A DNA stretch of 64,000 nt, taken from NCBI GenBank assembly GCA_964457335.1, contig CAYWGD010000020.1, positions 1-64,000 on the forward strand. The letters are read 5' to 3'. The translations under genes were made by a program, and so were the position numbers. The first letter of the stretch is position 1. Each line of letters begins with the position of its first letter. Below the pieces are notes generated by a model. That model ran no database searches. It was given only the letters and a program-made list of their open reading frames with translations, and had not been told where the DNA came from. Of the stretch, positions 19,679 to 27,212 are shown piece after piece. This stretch comes from CAJBVW01 sp964457335. GTDB taxonomy: Bacteria; Myxococcota_A; UBA796; SXON01.

Positions 19679-19890
19679 CAGCCCCAGGGTAACCGCGGGG
19701 GCGCCCGGGCGCGTGGACCGGCCCGGGCCCCCCAAAACAGGGGGACCCGACGGCCGAGGTCGCGACTTCCCCAGGCCCACCCGGCAAGACCGTCGCGACG
19801 CAGTCCGTCCGGCGCGCGAATTCGCCCCCGATCCCCCTACGATCCCCTCGGGGTGGCCTCCTCCGGAGTAATGTCGGCGTAACCCCGTGG

Positions 19891-19896
19891 TATGAT
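19891..19896 (+). promoter_or_regulatory. Extended -10 element
   Basis: TATGAT, preceded by TGG, lies 33 bp before the ATG at 19930. It differs from the TATAAT consensus by one base, which stands out in this GC-rich background. No good -35 hexamer is seen at 16-18 nt. Confidence 0.35.
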
Positions 19897-19929
19897 CGTT
19901 CGTCCCCGTGCCGAACCCGGGAGTCCTGC

Positions 19930-20301
19930 ATGAACGACCTGCCGCAGATCGACTTCTCCGTCCCCACTCGAGAGCTGGTGCGCCTCCTCAAGGTCCCGCC
20001 CGCCACGCGCAAGGCCCTGCCCGAGAGCGTGCTCTGGCGGGTCTTCCTGGAGCTCCGCCGCCGCGGCGAGCCCGAGGCCGGGAGCTACTTCATCAACGGG
20101 CTGCGCACCCTCCACCGCCGCCGCACCCTCGGCTCCGCCGACCTCCCGGTCACCGACCACGATCCCGACGCCCACCGCCTCGCCGAGGACCCGTACCTGG
20201 CCGAGCTCTGGAAGTCCTACAAGCGCTGCCTCTGCGCGAACCGCACCGGCCCCGCCGCGCAGCTCCTGCGCGAGGTCGAGCAGCAGATCCAGGCGTCCTG
20301 A
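19930..20301 (+). CDS. Hypothetical protein
   Basis: The protein has 123 residues, is cytoplasmic in character, and is rich in Arg, Leu and Glu with mostly helical text. It contains two Cys near the C-terminus (KRCLCANR). I recognise no family. The ATG is preceded by CGGGAGTCC, and a TATGAT -10 lies 33 bp upstream. It stands 154 bp before bioB on the same strand, but the gap argues against a tight operon. Confidence 0.65.
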   Translation: MNDLPQIDFSVPTRELVRLLKVPPATRKALPESVLWRVFLELRRRGEPEAGSYFINGLRTLHRRRTLGSADLPVTDHDPDAHRLAEDPYLAELWKSYKRCLCANRTGPAAQLLREVEQQIQAS

Positions 20302-20455
20302 CCGCGCGAGCGCCGCTGGGGGCGTGGGACGCGGCGTGCCGCGAGCCCGCTCCCGCGGCCTCCGCCCGGACGAGGGAGCCGGCGCTACGGAAGCCCCCGC
20401 CCGCGCTGGCTCCGCGCGCCCGCTCGCGCTACTTCGCGGGCCTGCCGGAGTTCCG

Positions 20456-21514
20456 ATGCGACTGGACTGGTCCGACATCCGCGCCCGCGGCGAGCGTGGC
20501 GAGGGCATCTCCGTCGAGGAGGCGCGGGCCATCCTCGCGCTCACCGACCCCGCCGAGATCGACCGGCTCTGGGAGACCGCCCAGGCCGTCCGCCACGAGC
20601 ACAAGGGCAACTTCGTCAACACCTGCGGCATCAGCAACGCGAAGAGCGGGCGCTGCGCCGAGGCGTGCAGCTTCTGCAGCCAGTCGGCGCACTACACGAC
20701 CGACGCGCCCAGGTACCAGCTGAAGGACAAGGCCACGCTCGTCCGGGAGGCCCAGGAGGCCTGGGAGAACGGCGTGCGCGAGTTCTCGCTGGTGGCGAGC
20801 GGCCGGGCGATGACGAACAAGAAGGAGCTCGAGACCATCAAGGACGCGGTCGCGACGATCCGCGCCGAGACGGGCATGCAGACCTGCGCGTCCCTCGGGC
20901 TCATGTCGAAGGAGTCGCTGGCCGAGCTCCGCGCCGCCGGGCTCCAGAGCGTCCACCACAACCTCGAGACCGCGCGGTCCTTCCACGCGAACATCGTCTC
21001 GACGCACAGCTACGACGACGAGGTCGACACCATCCGGGCCGCCAAGGACCTCGGGATGTACACCTGCTCGGGCGGCATCTTCGGCATGGGCGAGAGCTGG
21101 GAGCAGCGGATCGAGCTGGCGATGGAGCTCCGCGAGCTCGACGTCGACAGCGTCCCGCTCAACTTCCTCAACCCCCGCCCCGGCACCCCGCTCGGCGAGC
21201 TCCACGAGCTCACCGCCGAGGACTGCCTGAAGATCATCGCGCTCTACCGCCTCGTGCTCCCGACGAAGGACCTCATCGTCTGCGGCGGCCGCGCGGTGAA
21301 CCTCGGCGAGCGCCAGACCGAGATCTTCCGGGCCGGCGCCAACGGCGTGATGATGGGGAACTACCTGACCACCGCCGGGCGCAGCGCCGACCTCGACCTC
21401 GACATGCTGGAGGCCGAGGGGCTCGTCATCCGGCCCCCGCCGCACAAGCCGCACCCGCCGAGCCTCCGTCCGACCGTCCGCGTCGAGGGGACCGACACGA
21501 ACGGGGTGGCGTGA
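20456..21514 (+). CDS. bioB: Biotin synthase
   Basis: The protein has 352 residues, the usual length. This radical-SAM enzyme inserts sulfur into dethiobiotin. The [4Fe-4S] motif CAEACSFC is at residues 67-74. Conserved BioB segments follow: NTCGISNAKSGRC before it, SVHHNLETA near 159, PLNFLNPRPGTPL near 232 and ICGGR-like VCGGRAVNL near 272. I chose the ATG at 20456; the frame is open 44 codons upstream, but that text is low-complexity. Its stop overlaps the GTG of bioF by 4 bp. Confidence 0.96.
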   Translation: MRLDWSDIRARGERGEGISVEEARAILALTDPAEIDRLWETAQAVRHEHKGNFVNTCGISNAKSGRCAEACSFCSQSAHYTTDAPRYQLKDKATLVREAQEAWENGVREFSLVASGRAMTNKKELETIKDAVATIRAETGMQTCASLGLMSKESLAELRAAGLQSVHHNLETARSFHANIVSTHSYDDEVDTIRAAKDLGMYTCSGGIFGMGESWEQRIELAMELRELDVDSVPLNFLNPRPGTPLGELHELTAEDCLKIIALYRLVLPTKDLIVCGGRAVNLGERQTEIFRAGANGVMMGNYLTTAGRSADLDLDMLEAEGLVIRPPPHKPHPPSLRPTVRVEGTDTNGVA

Positions 21515-22599
21515 GCCGCTACGCCTCGCTCGCGGCGCGCGCCCAGGCGGCCCGCGCCGACGGCCTCGCCCGCCGGCTCCGCATGGTGGAGCCGCTCGAC
21601 GCCACCACCGCCCGCGTGGACGGCCGCGTCGTCACGCTCTTCTGCTCCAACGACTACCTCGGCCTCGCCGACCACCCCGACGTCGTCGCGGCCTACCGGG
21701 GCGGCGGCGCCGGCGGCTCGCGGCTCATCTCGGGCACGCGCCCGGCCCACCTCGCGCTCGAAGAGGCCCTCGGCGCGCTCTACGGCCGGCCCGCCACGCT
21801 GTTCAACAGCGGGTACGCGGCCAACCTCGCGCTGATCACCACGCTCGTCGGCAAGGGCGATCTCGTCGCCTCCGACGCGCTCAACCACGCCTCGATCGTC
21901 GACGCGGTGCGGCTCTCCGGCGCCGAGAAGGTCGTCCTCCCGCACGGCTCGCCGGACATCCCCGCCGGCACCCGCCTCGTGGTGGTCGAGGGCCTCTACT
22001 CGATGGACGGCGACGTCCTCGACCTCCCCCGCTGGTTCGGCGACCACTGGCTCGCCGTGGACGAGTCGCACGCCTTCGCCTGCCTCGGGCCCGGCGGGCG
22101 CGGCGCGGCCCTCGCGAAGGGGGTCGTGCCCGACTTCGTCATGGGCACGCTCGGGAAGGCGGTCGGCGTCGTCGGCGCGTTCGTCATCGGCCCGCCCGAG
22201 CTCCGCGAGCTCCTCGTCAGCTTCGGGCGGAGCTTCGTCTACACGACGGCGCTCCCGGAGGGCGTCGCCCGCGCCGCGCTGGTCGGGCTCTCCCTCGCGG
22301 ACGCCGAGCGCCGCGAGCGCCTCGCGCACAACGCCCGCCGCCTGCGCATCGGGCTCTGGCAGATCGGCGCGCGCGCCCTCGGCGAGGCCCACGTCGTGCC
22401 CATCCTCACCGGCGAGCGCACGATGGAGGTCGCCGAGCGGCTGCTGGCGGCCGGCTACTACGCGCCCGGGATCCGCTGGCCGACCGTGCCGCGCGGGCAG
22501 GAGCGCGTGCGCGTCACCGTCAGCGCGGCGCACAACGAGGCGCAGATCGACGGGCTCGTCGAGGCGCTCGACGCGGCCTTGCGCGGCGTTGCGGCTTGA
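21511..22599 (+). CDS. bioF: 8-amino-7-oxononanoate synthase
   Basis: The protein has 362 residues, starting at the GTG that overlaps the bioB stop (GTGA). This PLP-dependent enzyme condenses pimeloyl thioester with alanine. Family motifs seen are FCSNDYLGLADHP near the N-terminus, GGSRLISG near 70, LFNSGYAANLA, DALNHASIVDAVRLSG, VVEGLYSMDGD, DESHAFACLGPGGRG and the PLP lysine in GTLGKAVG near residue 216. Length and motif order are normal. Together with bioB and bioA (25508) it gives three of four late biotin genes; bioD is not in the window. Confidence 0.95.
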   Translation: MSRYASLAARAQAARADGLARRLRMVEPLDATTARVDGRVVTLFCSNDYLGLADHPDVVAAYRGGGAGGSRLISGTRPAHLALEEALGALYGRPATLFNSGYAANLALITTLVGKGDLVASDALNHASIVDAVRLSGAEKVVLPHGSPDIPAGTRLVVVEGLYSMDGDVLDLPRWFGDHWLAVDESHAFACLGPGGRGAALAKGVVPDFVMGTLGKAVGVVGAFVIGPPELRELLVSFGRSFVYTTALPEGVARAALVGLSLADAERRERLAHNARRLRIGLWQIGARALGEAHVVPILTGERTMEVAERLLAAGYYAPGIRWPTVPRGQERVRVTVSAAHNEAQIDGLVEALDAALRGVAA

Positions 22600-22646
22600 A
22601 AGCGCGCCGACAGACGCGCGCGCTCCCGAACAGATAGACGGTCCCG

Positions 22647-23183
22647 ATGTCGTCGCGGCGCGCGCTCGTCACGGGCTTCGGCCCCTTCCTCGAGGTCACG
22701 GACAACCCGTCGGGGCGGGTGGCGCGCGCGGTGGACGGGCGCTCGATCGGCGGCGTCGACATCGCCGGCCACGAGCTCCCCGTCACCTTCGGCGGCGGCC
22801 CCGACCGGGCGGTGGCGCTCGCCGAGGCGCTCGACGCGCACGTGGTGATCGGGCTGGGCGTGGACCGCCGCACCACCACCGTGGACGTCGAGACGCGCGC
22901 CTACAACGTCGGCGCCGGCCTCGACGTCGAGGGCCGCACGCTCCGCGCGCTCCATCCCGAGGGCCCGCCGCTCGTCTACGCCAACATCGACGCCGCCGCC
23001 TTCGCCGCCGCGCTCGGCGGCCGCGTGGACGACGACGCCGGGCGCTACGTCTGCAACGCCTGGCTCTACCGGGTCGGCCTCGCGCTCATGCCCCGGCGGC
23101 TCGTGGTGTTCGTGCACCTCCCGCGTGACGGCATGGACCCCGAGCGGCTCGTGACCGCGATCGGCGCGGTGTTCGGGGGCTGA
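22647..23183 (+). CDS. Pyroglutamyl-peptidase I-like (peptidase family C15) protein
   Basis: The protein has 178 residues, somewhat shorter than typical Pcp (about 210). The N-terminus ALVTGFGPFLEVTDNPS is the C15 signature. The catalytic Cys lies in RYVCNAWLY (Cys 136, next to Asn 137), the His in FVHLP (His 157), and an acidic candidate in VDVETRAYN (Glu 82). It would remove N-terminal pyroglutamate from peptides in the cytoplasm. It follows bioF by 47 bp on the same strand, possibly as a third gene of the transcript, and is followed by a strong hairpin. Confidence 0.85.
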   Translation: MSSRRALVTGFGPFLEVTDNPSGRVARAVDGRSIGGVDIAGHELPVTFGGGPDRAVALAEALDAHVVIGLGVDRRTTTVDVETRAYNVGAGLDVEGRTLRALHPEGPPLVYANIDAAAFAAALGGRVDDDAGRYVCNAWLYRVGLALMPRRLVVFVHLPRDGMDPERLVTAIGAVFGG

Positions 23184-23198
23184 TCCGTCCGGGCGCGC

Positions 23199-23218
23199 CC
23201 CCGGCGAAGACGCCGGGG
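23199..23218. terminator. Strong hairpin after the C15 peptidase gene
   Basis: Perfect 8-bp arms CCCCGGCG and CGCCGGGG flank an AAGA loop, 16 nt after the stop. A second hairpin follows at 23251-23279 (12-bp arms with one mismatch, loop TGTGC). There is no T-run. The position between convergent genes suits bidirectional termination. Confidence 0.5.
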
Positions 23219-23355
23219 TCGGTCCCCTGCGGGCTCGGCGCGGCGCGCCTCGGTCGTCCGGCTGTGCGCCGGCCGACCGGCGCGGGCCTGCACACAGCCC
23301 CGTGGTGGCCGCCCCGCGTGGCCCGCGCCGCCCTCCGGGCACCTCGCGCGGCACG

Positions 23356-23457
23356 GGCGGGCTCGACGCAGTCCGGGTCGATGCCGTCGTCGGCCACGTC
23401 GACGGCGGGCACGGAGACGGACGGGTCGGCGTCGTCGCAGATCCACCGGGCGGCCAG
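23356..23457 (-). pseudogene. Relic of a MopE-type Cys/Asp metal-binding repeat
   Basis: Immediately after the VOC-gene stop, and in the same frame, the minus strand encodes about 34 residues including ICDDADPSVSV and VADDGIDPDC. These match the MopE repeat pattern (CDDxDPSxxPxAxEVxxDGxDxDC) seen intact at 8511-9425. No start codon or partner repeat is present, and the frame then degenerates into Arg/Ala-rich text. It is best read as the decayed tail of a lost surface-protein gene. Readthrough from the VOC gene is an alternative. Confidence 0.4.
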
Positions 23458-24171
23458 CTACTGCAACACCCCGAACACCGCCCCCGTCGGATCCGCGAGC
23501 AGCACGAAGCGCCCGGTCTCCTCCGTCTCGACCACCGGCGCCACGAGCCGGCCGCCGAGCGCCTCGGCCCGGGACGCGGCGTCGTCGGGATCGCCGCCCA
23601 CGAACGGCACCCACGCCGGCGGCACCGCGCCCGGCGCCGCGAGGATGGACGCGACCGGGAGCCCGTTCACCCGGAGCACCCAGCCCGACCCGAGCGCGCC
23701 CATGTCGCTCGGCCCGACCGCGTACCCGAGCGCCCGCGCGTAGAAGCCGCGCACGGCGTCGTCCTCGGTGCGGAGCTCGTCCCACACGAACGCGCCGGGC
23801 CCCACGGGCGCCCCCCGCGCCGCGCCCGAGACGAGCCCGAGCAGCGCGCCGTCGGGGTCCGCGAGCACCGCGAAGCGCCCCTCCCCCGCGTCGGTCGGGG
23901 GGTGGAGCGGCATCGCGCCGAACGCGGCGGCCTTGCCGAGGACGCGCTCCACCTCGGGCACGTCCACGTAGCCGAGCCAGTGCGCGGGCCAGCCGAGCTC
24001 GGGGTCGAGCGCGACGATGCCCGCCACGGCCTCGGCCCCGCGCCAGAAGCGGCCGGAGCGGCAGCTCCAGCCGAAGAGCTCGCCGTAGAACCCCGCCGCG
24101 GCGGCGGGGTCCGTCGACATCAGGTCGTGCCACACGAAGGCGCCCGTGCGCCCCGCGGCGACCTCCGCCAC
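23458..24171 (-). CDS. Two-domain VOC (glyoxalase/dioxygenase-fold) family protein
   Basis: The protein has 237 residues, starting at a GTG. Two tandem VOC modules are visible. The first (about 8-115) opens GAFVWHDLMSTDPAAAAGFYGELFGW and ends FAVLADPDGALLGL. The second (about 127-237) opens GAFVWDELRTEDDAVRGFYARALGY and ends FVLLADPTGAVFGV. The pattern matches the CBS-like VOC family annotated in actinobacteria and myxobacteria as a hydroxylase or glyoxalase-like protein. Metal ligands are not obvious in both halves. The start lies 1 bp after the sat stop, so it is cotranscribed with ATP sulfurylase. Confidence 0.85.
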   Translation of the reverse strand: MAEVAAGRTGAFVWHDLMSTDPAAAAGFYGELFGWSCRSGRFWRGAEAVAGIVALDPELGWPAHWLGYVDVPEVERVLGKAAAFGAMPLHPPTDAGEGRFAVLADPDGALLGLVSGAARGAPVGPGAFVWDELRTEDDAVRGFYARALGYAVGPSDMGALGSGWVLRVNGLPVASILAAPGAVPPAWVPFVGGDPDDAASRAEALGGRLVAPVVETEETGRFVLLADPTGAVFGVLQ

Positions 24172-24172
24172 G

Positions 24173-25429
24173 CTAGGCCTGGCGCTTGCGGTAGCTCTCG
24201 ATCAGGATGTCGGCGACGTCCGACCGGATGATCCGGTTGTCCGGCCGCTCGCCGCTGACGAGCTGCTCGCGGAGCTTCGTGCCCGAGATGCTGTAGGGCG
24301 CCTCGCCGGGGTGGTTCTCGGTGAGGTCCACGCGGCCCAGGCTGTCGTAGAACGCCGCGAAGCCGACCTTGACGGGCTTCGTGTGGAGCTCGCCCGGGAG
24401 CTTCTCGAAGATCTCCTGCGCGTCGAAGTCGCCCCAGATGGCCTTCCCGTCGGCGTAGGGCGCGTCGGCGTGCTTGCGGCCGATGACGATGTGCGAAAAC
24501 CCGTTGTTCTGCCGGTAGATGCTGTGCATCACCGCCTCGGACGGCCCGCCGTAGAACATCTTCATGTCGAGGCACACGAGCTCGAACACGTCGTTGAGCT
24601 CGTAGCCGACGCTCTCCCAGAGGGCCTTGTCGGAGTCGCCCTGGCCCAGCAGGCGCTGGTCGCGCAGGATGCGGTAGGTGCGGACGCGCGTGGAGGCGTC
24701 GACGTCGTCGTTCTTGAGCTGGCCGACGAGCGGGTTGAGCACCACGCCCGCGTAGAGCCCGCGGCGGGTGAGCGTCTCGACGCCGTACACGAGCGCGTAC
24801 TCGTGCGCGCGGTGCAGCGGGTTGCGCGTCTGGAACGCGAGCGCCGCCTCCCACTTCTTGTCGGCGATGAGCGCGCGCGTGCGGATGGGGGAGAGCAGCA
24901 GGTCGGCGTACTCGGGGTGCCGCGGCGCCGGGAGCACGGAGACCTCGCCGCCGACGAGCGTGCCGCGGCTGTCGTCCGTGGCGATGCGCGCGCCCGGGTG
25001 GTCGAGGCGCGAGGTGCCGTACACCTTCTCGACGTAGCGCTGCTTGTCCCAGGCGAAGCGGCTCGACACGCGGATGGTGCCGAGGAGGTTGCCGCGCGCG
25101 TCCACGAGGGCCGCGAGGCCGCCGACCGTGAGCTTCGCCGCCTCGTCCTCGGTGACCGGGAGCGCGAGCGGGATGGTCCAGGCGTAGGCCTTGCCGCCGC
25201 GGACGATGCTCTTCTCGTCGAGCACGCGGTCGTACTCGGCCTGCTCCATGAACCCGGTGAGCGGCGAGAGCGTGCCGTCCGCGATGCGGTAGAGCACGGA
25301 GAGGTCGGCGTCCGTGACCGAGATGGTCGGGAGCGCGGCGGCCTCGGCCACGAGGGCCTTCTTCTGCCGGAAGGTGAGGAAGCGGTCGACCGGGGCGGCG
25401 AGCCCGCCGTGGACGGGGACGAGGGACAT
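24173..25429 (-). CDS. sat: Sulfate adenylyltransferase (ATP sulfurylase)
   Basis: The protein has 418 residues, the homomeric (Sat) type. It forms adenosine 5'-phosphosulfate from ATP and sulfate. The nucleotide-binding signature AFQTRNPLHRAHE (HxxH) is near residue 200, GVVLNPLVGQLKNDD lies near 227, and IGRKHADAP near 320. The PUA-like N-terminal region precedes this. The ATG at 25429 is followed by normal family text (LVPVHGG). It is divergent from bioA, with 78 bp shared between their starts. No CysC, CysD or CysN and no APS reductase is in the window, so the direction (assimilatory or other) cannot be told. Confidence 0.95.
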   Translation of the reverse strand: MSLVPVHGGLAAPVDRFLTFRQKKALVAEAAALPTISVTDADLSVLYRIADGTLSPLTGFMEQAEYDRVLDEKSIVRGGKAYAWTIPLALPVTEDEAAKLTVGGLAALVDARGNLLGTIRVSSRFAWDKQRYVEKVYGTSRLDHPGARIATDDSRGTLVGGEVSVLPAPRHPEYADLLLSPIRTRALIADKKWEAALAFQTRNPLHRAHEYALVYGVETLTRRGLYAGVVLNPLVGQLKNDDVDASTRVRTYRILRDQRLLGQGDSDKALWESVGYELNDVFELVCLDMKMFYGGPSEAVMHSIYRQNNGFSHIVIGRKHADAPYADGKAIWGDFDAQEIFEKLPGELHTKPVKVGFAAFYDSLGRVDLTENHPGEAPYSISGTKLREQLVSGERPDNRIIRSDVADILIESYRKRQA

Positions 25430-25446
25430 GGTTCGCTCCTGGCGAG

Positions 25447-25464
25447 GCGCGGTCGGGACCGCGC
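25447..25464. promoter_or_regulatory. Palindrome between divergent sat and bioA
   Basis: Perfect 8-bp arms GCGCGGTC and GACCGCGC are separated by GG, in the middle of the 78-bp sat/bioA divergent region. It could be an operator serving either gene or a leader hairpin. No known biotin or sulfur regulator site is recognised. Confidence 0.3.
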
Positions 25465-25507
25465 GTGCGGGGGGCTCGGGCCGTATGCCGTCGGTTAGCA
25501 GCGCGCC

Positions 25508-26998
25508 ATGCGCACCGCCTCCGAATGGGCCGCCCTCGATCTCGCCCACCTCTGGCACCCCTTCACGCCGCACGACGAGTGGGCGCGGCAGCCGATGATC
25601 GTCGTCGACCGCGCCGAAGGCGTGACGCTCTACGACGTCGACGGGCGCGCGTTCCTCGACGGGGTGAGCTCGCTCTGGTGCAACGTGCACGGGCACCACC
25701 ACCCGCGCATCGACGCCGCCGTGCGCGCGCAGCTCGACAAGGTCGCGCACACGACGCAGCTCGGCCTCGCCAACACGACCGCGATCGAGCTGGGCGCGCG
25801 TCTCGTGCAGCTGACCCGTGGTCTGGGGATTCCTGATCATGGGGCGGGGGGGAGCGGGAGCGAGCGCCCGGCGGGCGGCGCCGTGTGGCCCGGGTCCGGC
25901 GGTGGGGCCCCCCTGGGGGGGACCGCCGGGGGCCCCGGGACGCGGTTCTCGGCGCCGCCCGCCGGGCGCACGCGGACGGAGCCCCCCCGCAACGCCCCCC
26001 CTTCGTTGCCGAAGGTCTTCTACTCGGACTCGGGCTCCACCGCCGTGGAGGTGGCGCTCAAGATGGCGTTCCAGTGCCAGCAGCAGCGCGGGAACACGCG
26101 GCGCACGCGCTTCGCCGCGCTGCAGGAGGCCTACCACGGCGACACCATCGGCTCGGTGAGCGTGGGCGGCATGCCGCTGTTCCACGGCATCTACAAGCCG
26201 ATGCTCTTCGACGCGGTGCGTATCCCCGCCCCCGACCGCGCCGGCGACGGGGAGGAGGTCATGCTCGCCGAGGCGGCGCGCCTGTTCGCCGAGCACGGCG
26301 ACACGCTCGCGGCCTTCGTGTTCGAGCCGCTGGTCCAGGGCGCTGCGGGCATGCGCTCGCACTCCCCGGCGTTCCTGCGCGCGTTGACGACGATGGCCCG
26401 GGACGCGGGCGCGCTGCTCGTGGCCGACGAGGTCGCCACGGGCTTCGGCCGCACGGGCACGATGTTCGCGATGGAGCAGGTCGGCGTCGCCCCGGACTTC
26501 TTGTGCGTCGCGAAGGGGCTCACGGGCGGCTACCTCCCGCTCGCGGCCACGCTCACGACCGAGGCGGTGTTCGACGCCTTCCGCGGCCCGCCCAGCGCGA
26601 ACCGCACGTTCTTCCACGGCCACACGTACACGGGCAACCCGCTCGCGTGCGCGGCCGCGCTCGCGTCGCTCGACCTCTTCGAGGAGGAGCAGATCATCGC
26701 GGGCCTGCCGCGCAAGGTCGAGTCGCTCCGGGCGGCGCTCGGCACGCTCCACCACCCCGCGGTGCGCGAGCTGCGCCAGGTCGGGCTCATGGCGGCCGTC
26801 GTGCTCGGCGACTTTCCGAGCGAGGCGCGCGTGGGGCACCGCGTCGCGCTCGCCTGCCGCGACCACGGCGCCATCCTGCGCAACCTGGGCGACGCGGTCG
26901 TGCTCATGCCCCCGCTCGCGATGGAGCCCGACGACCTGCGGCGCCTCGTCGACGCGCTCGGGGCCGCGATCGTGGACGTGGTGGGCGCCTCATCCTGA
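25508..26998 (+). CDS. bioA: Adenosylmethionine-8-amino-7-oxononanoate aminotransferase with in-frame palindromic-element insertion
   Basis: The protein has 496 residues, against about 420-430 for typical BioA. This PLP enzyme makes 7,8-diaminopelargonate in biotin synthesis. Family text is intact on both sides of the insert: LWHPFTPHDEW and DGVSSLWCNVHGHHHP at the N-terminus, then KVFYSDSGSTAVEVALK, EAYHGDTIGSVSVGG, LVADEVATGFGRTG and the PLP lysine in CVAKGLTGGYLPLA. Between LTRG and LPKVFY, residues about 106-166 are a Gly/Pro/Arg-rich segment. It is encoded by element copy 2 (25832-26006), kept exactly in frame. The insert falls in the loop before the strand leading to the SGSTAVE PLP-binding helix. 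Whether the enzyme still folds is unknown. Confidence 0.93.
   Translation: MRTASEWAALDLAHLWHPFTPHDEWARQPMIVVDRAEGVTLYDVDGRAFLDGVSSLWCNVHGHHHPRIDAAVRAQLDKVAHTTQLGLANTTAIELGARLVQLTRGLGIPDHGAGGSGSERPAGGAVWPGSGGGAPLGGTAGGPGTRFSAPPAGRTRTEPPRNAPPSLPKVFYSDSGSTAVEVALKMAFQCQQQRGNTRRTRFAALQEAYHGDTIGSVSVGGMPLFHGIYKPMLFDAVRIPAPDRAGDGEEVMLAEAARLFAEHGDTLAAFVFEPLVQGAAGMRSHSPAFLRALTTMARDAGALLVADEVATGFGRTGTMFAMEQVGVAPDFLCVAKGLTGGYLPLAATLTTEAVFDAFRGPPSANRTFFHGHTYTGNPLACAAALASLDLFEEEQIIAGLPRKVESLRAALGTLHHPAVRELRQVGLMAAVVLGDFPSEARVGHRVALACRDHGAILRNLGDAVVLMPPLAMEPDDLRRLVDALGAAIVDVVGASS
25832..26006 (+). repeat. Palindromic element copy 2, inside bioA, with a nested second palindrome
   Basis: It starts GATCATGGGGCGGGGGGG and ends CCCCCCCGCAACGCCCCCC, like the other copies. 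Its loop is expanded to about 130 nt and carries a second palindrome with perfect 20-bp arms at 25864-25883 and 25950-25969, plus further inner complementarity (ACCGCC with GGCGGT). The whole insertion keeps the bioA frame open. Confidence 0.85.
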
Positions 26999-27039
26999 TG
27001 GGAGCGCCGCCGGGAGCGGGCGCGCTCTCGCGCCGGGGT

Positions 27040-27060
27040 GCGGGGGCCGATGGCCCCCGC
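27040..27060 (+). terminator. Hairpin downstream of bioA
   Basis: Perfect 9-bp arms GCGGGGGCC and GGCCCCCGC flank a GAT loop, 42 bp after the bioA stop. It is directly followed by palindromic element copy 3, giving two successive GC-rich hairpins before the OmpA-family gene. There is no T-tract. Confidence 0.5.
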
Positions 27061-27061
27061 C

Positions 27062-27110
27062 GGGGGCGTTGCGGGGGGGTGGGCCCCCCCGCCCCAAGAA
27101 CAAGAGGAGC
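27062..27110 (-). repeat. Palindromic element copy 3 (intergenic)
   Basis: Minus-strand reading: CTCTTGTTCTTGGGGC, then a G-run, a short loop, a C-run and CGCAACGCCCCC. It lies between bioA and the OmpA-family gene, inverted relative to copy 2 and about 1.05 kb from it. Confidence 0.85.
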
Positions 27111-27212
27111 GCACGGTCGCGTCGGGGCACGTCGCAGTCGCGTAATGCACGCGCGCTTGCGGGGGCTCGGGGGCCCCGGTAGTGTCCGGGCCATGTACGT
27201 CGCGGGTACCCC

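Noticed and set aside
19715..19760. G/C-run region with CCCCCC and GGGGG resembling another copy of the palindromic element
   Set aside because: It lacks the GCAACG bulge and the TTGGGGC arm that define the seven accepted copies.
19679..19929. Possible small gene in the 250-bp gap before the 19930 gene
   Set aside because: No frame has a ribosome site with family-like text. I see only a TATGAT promoter element.
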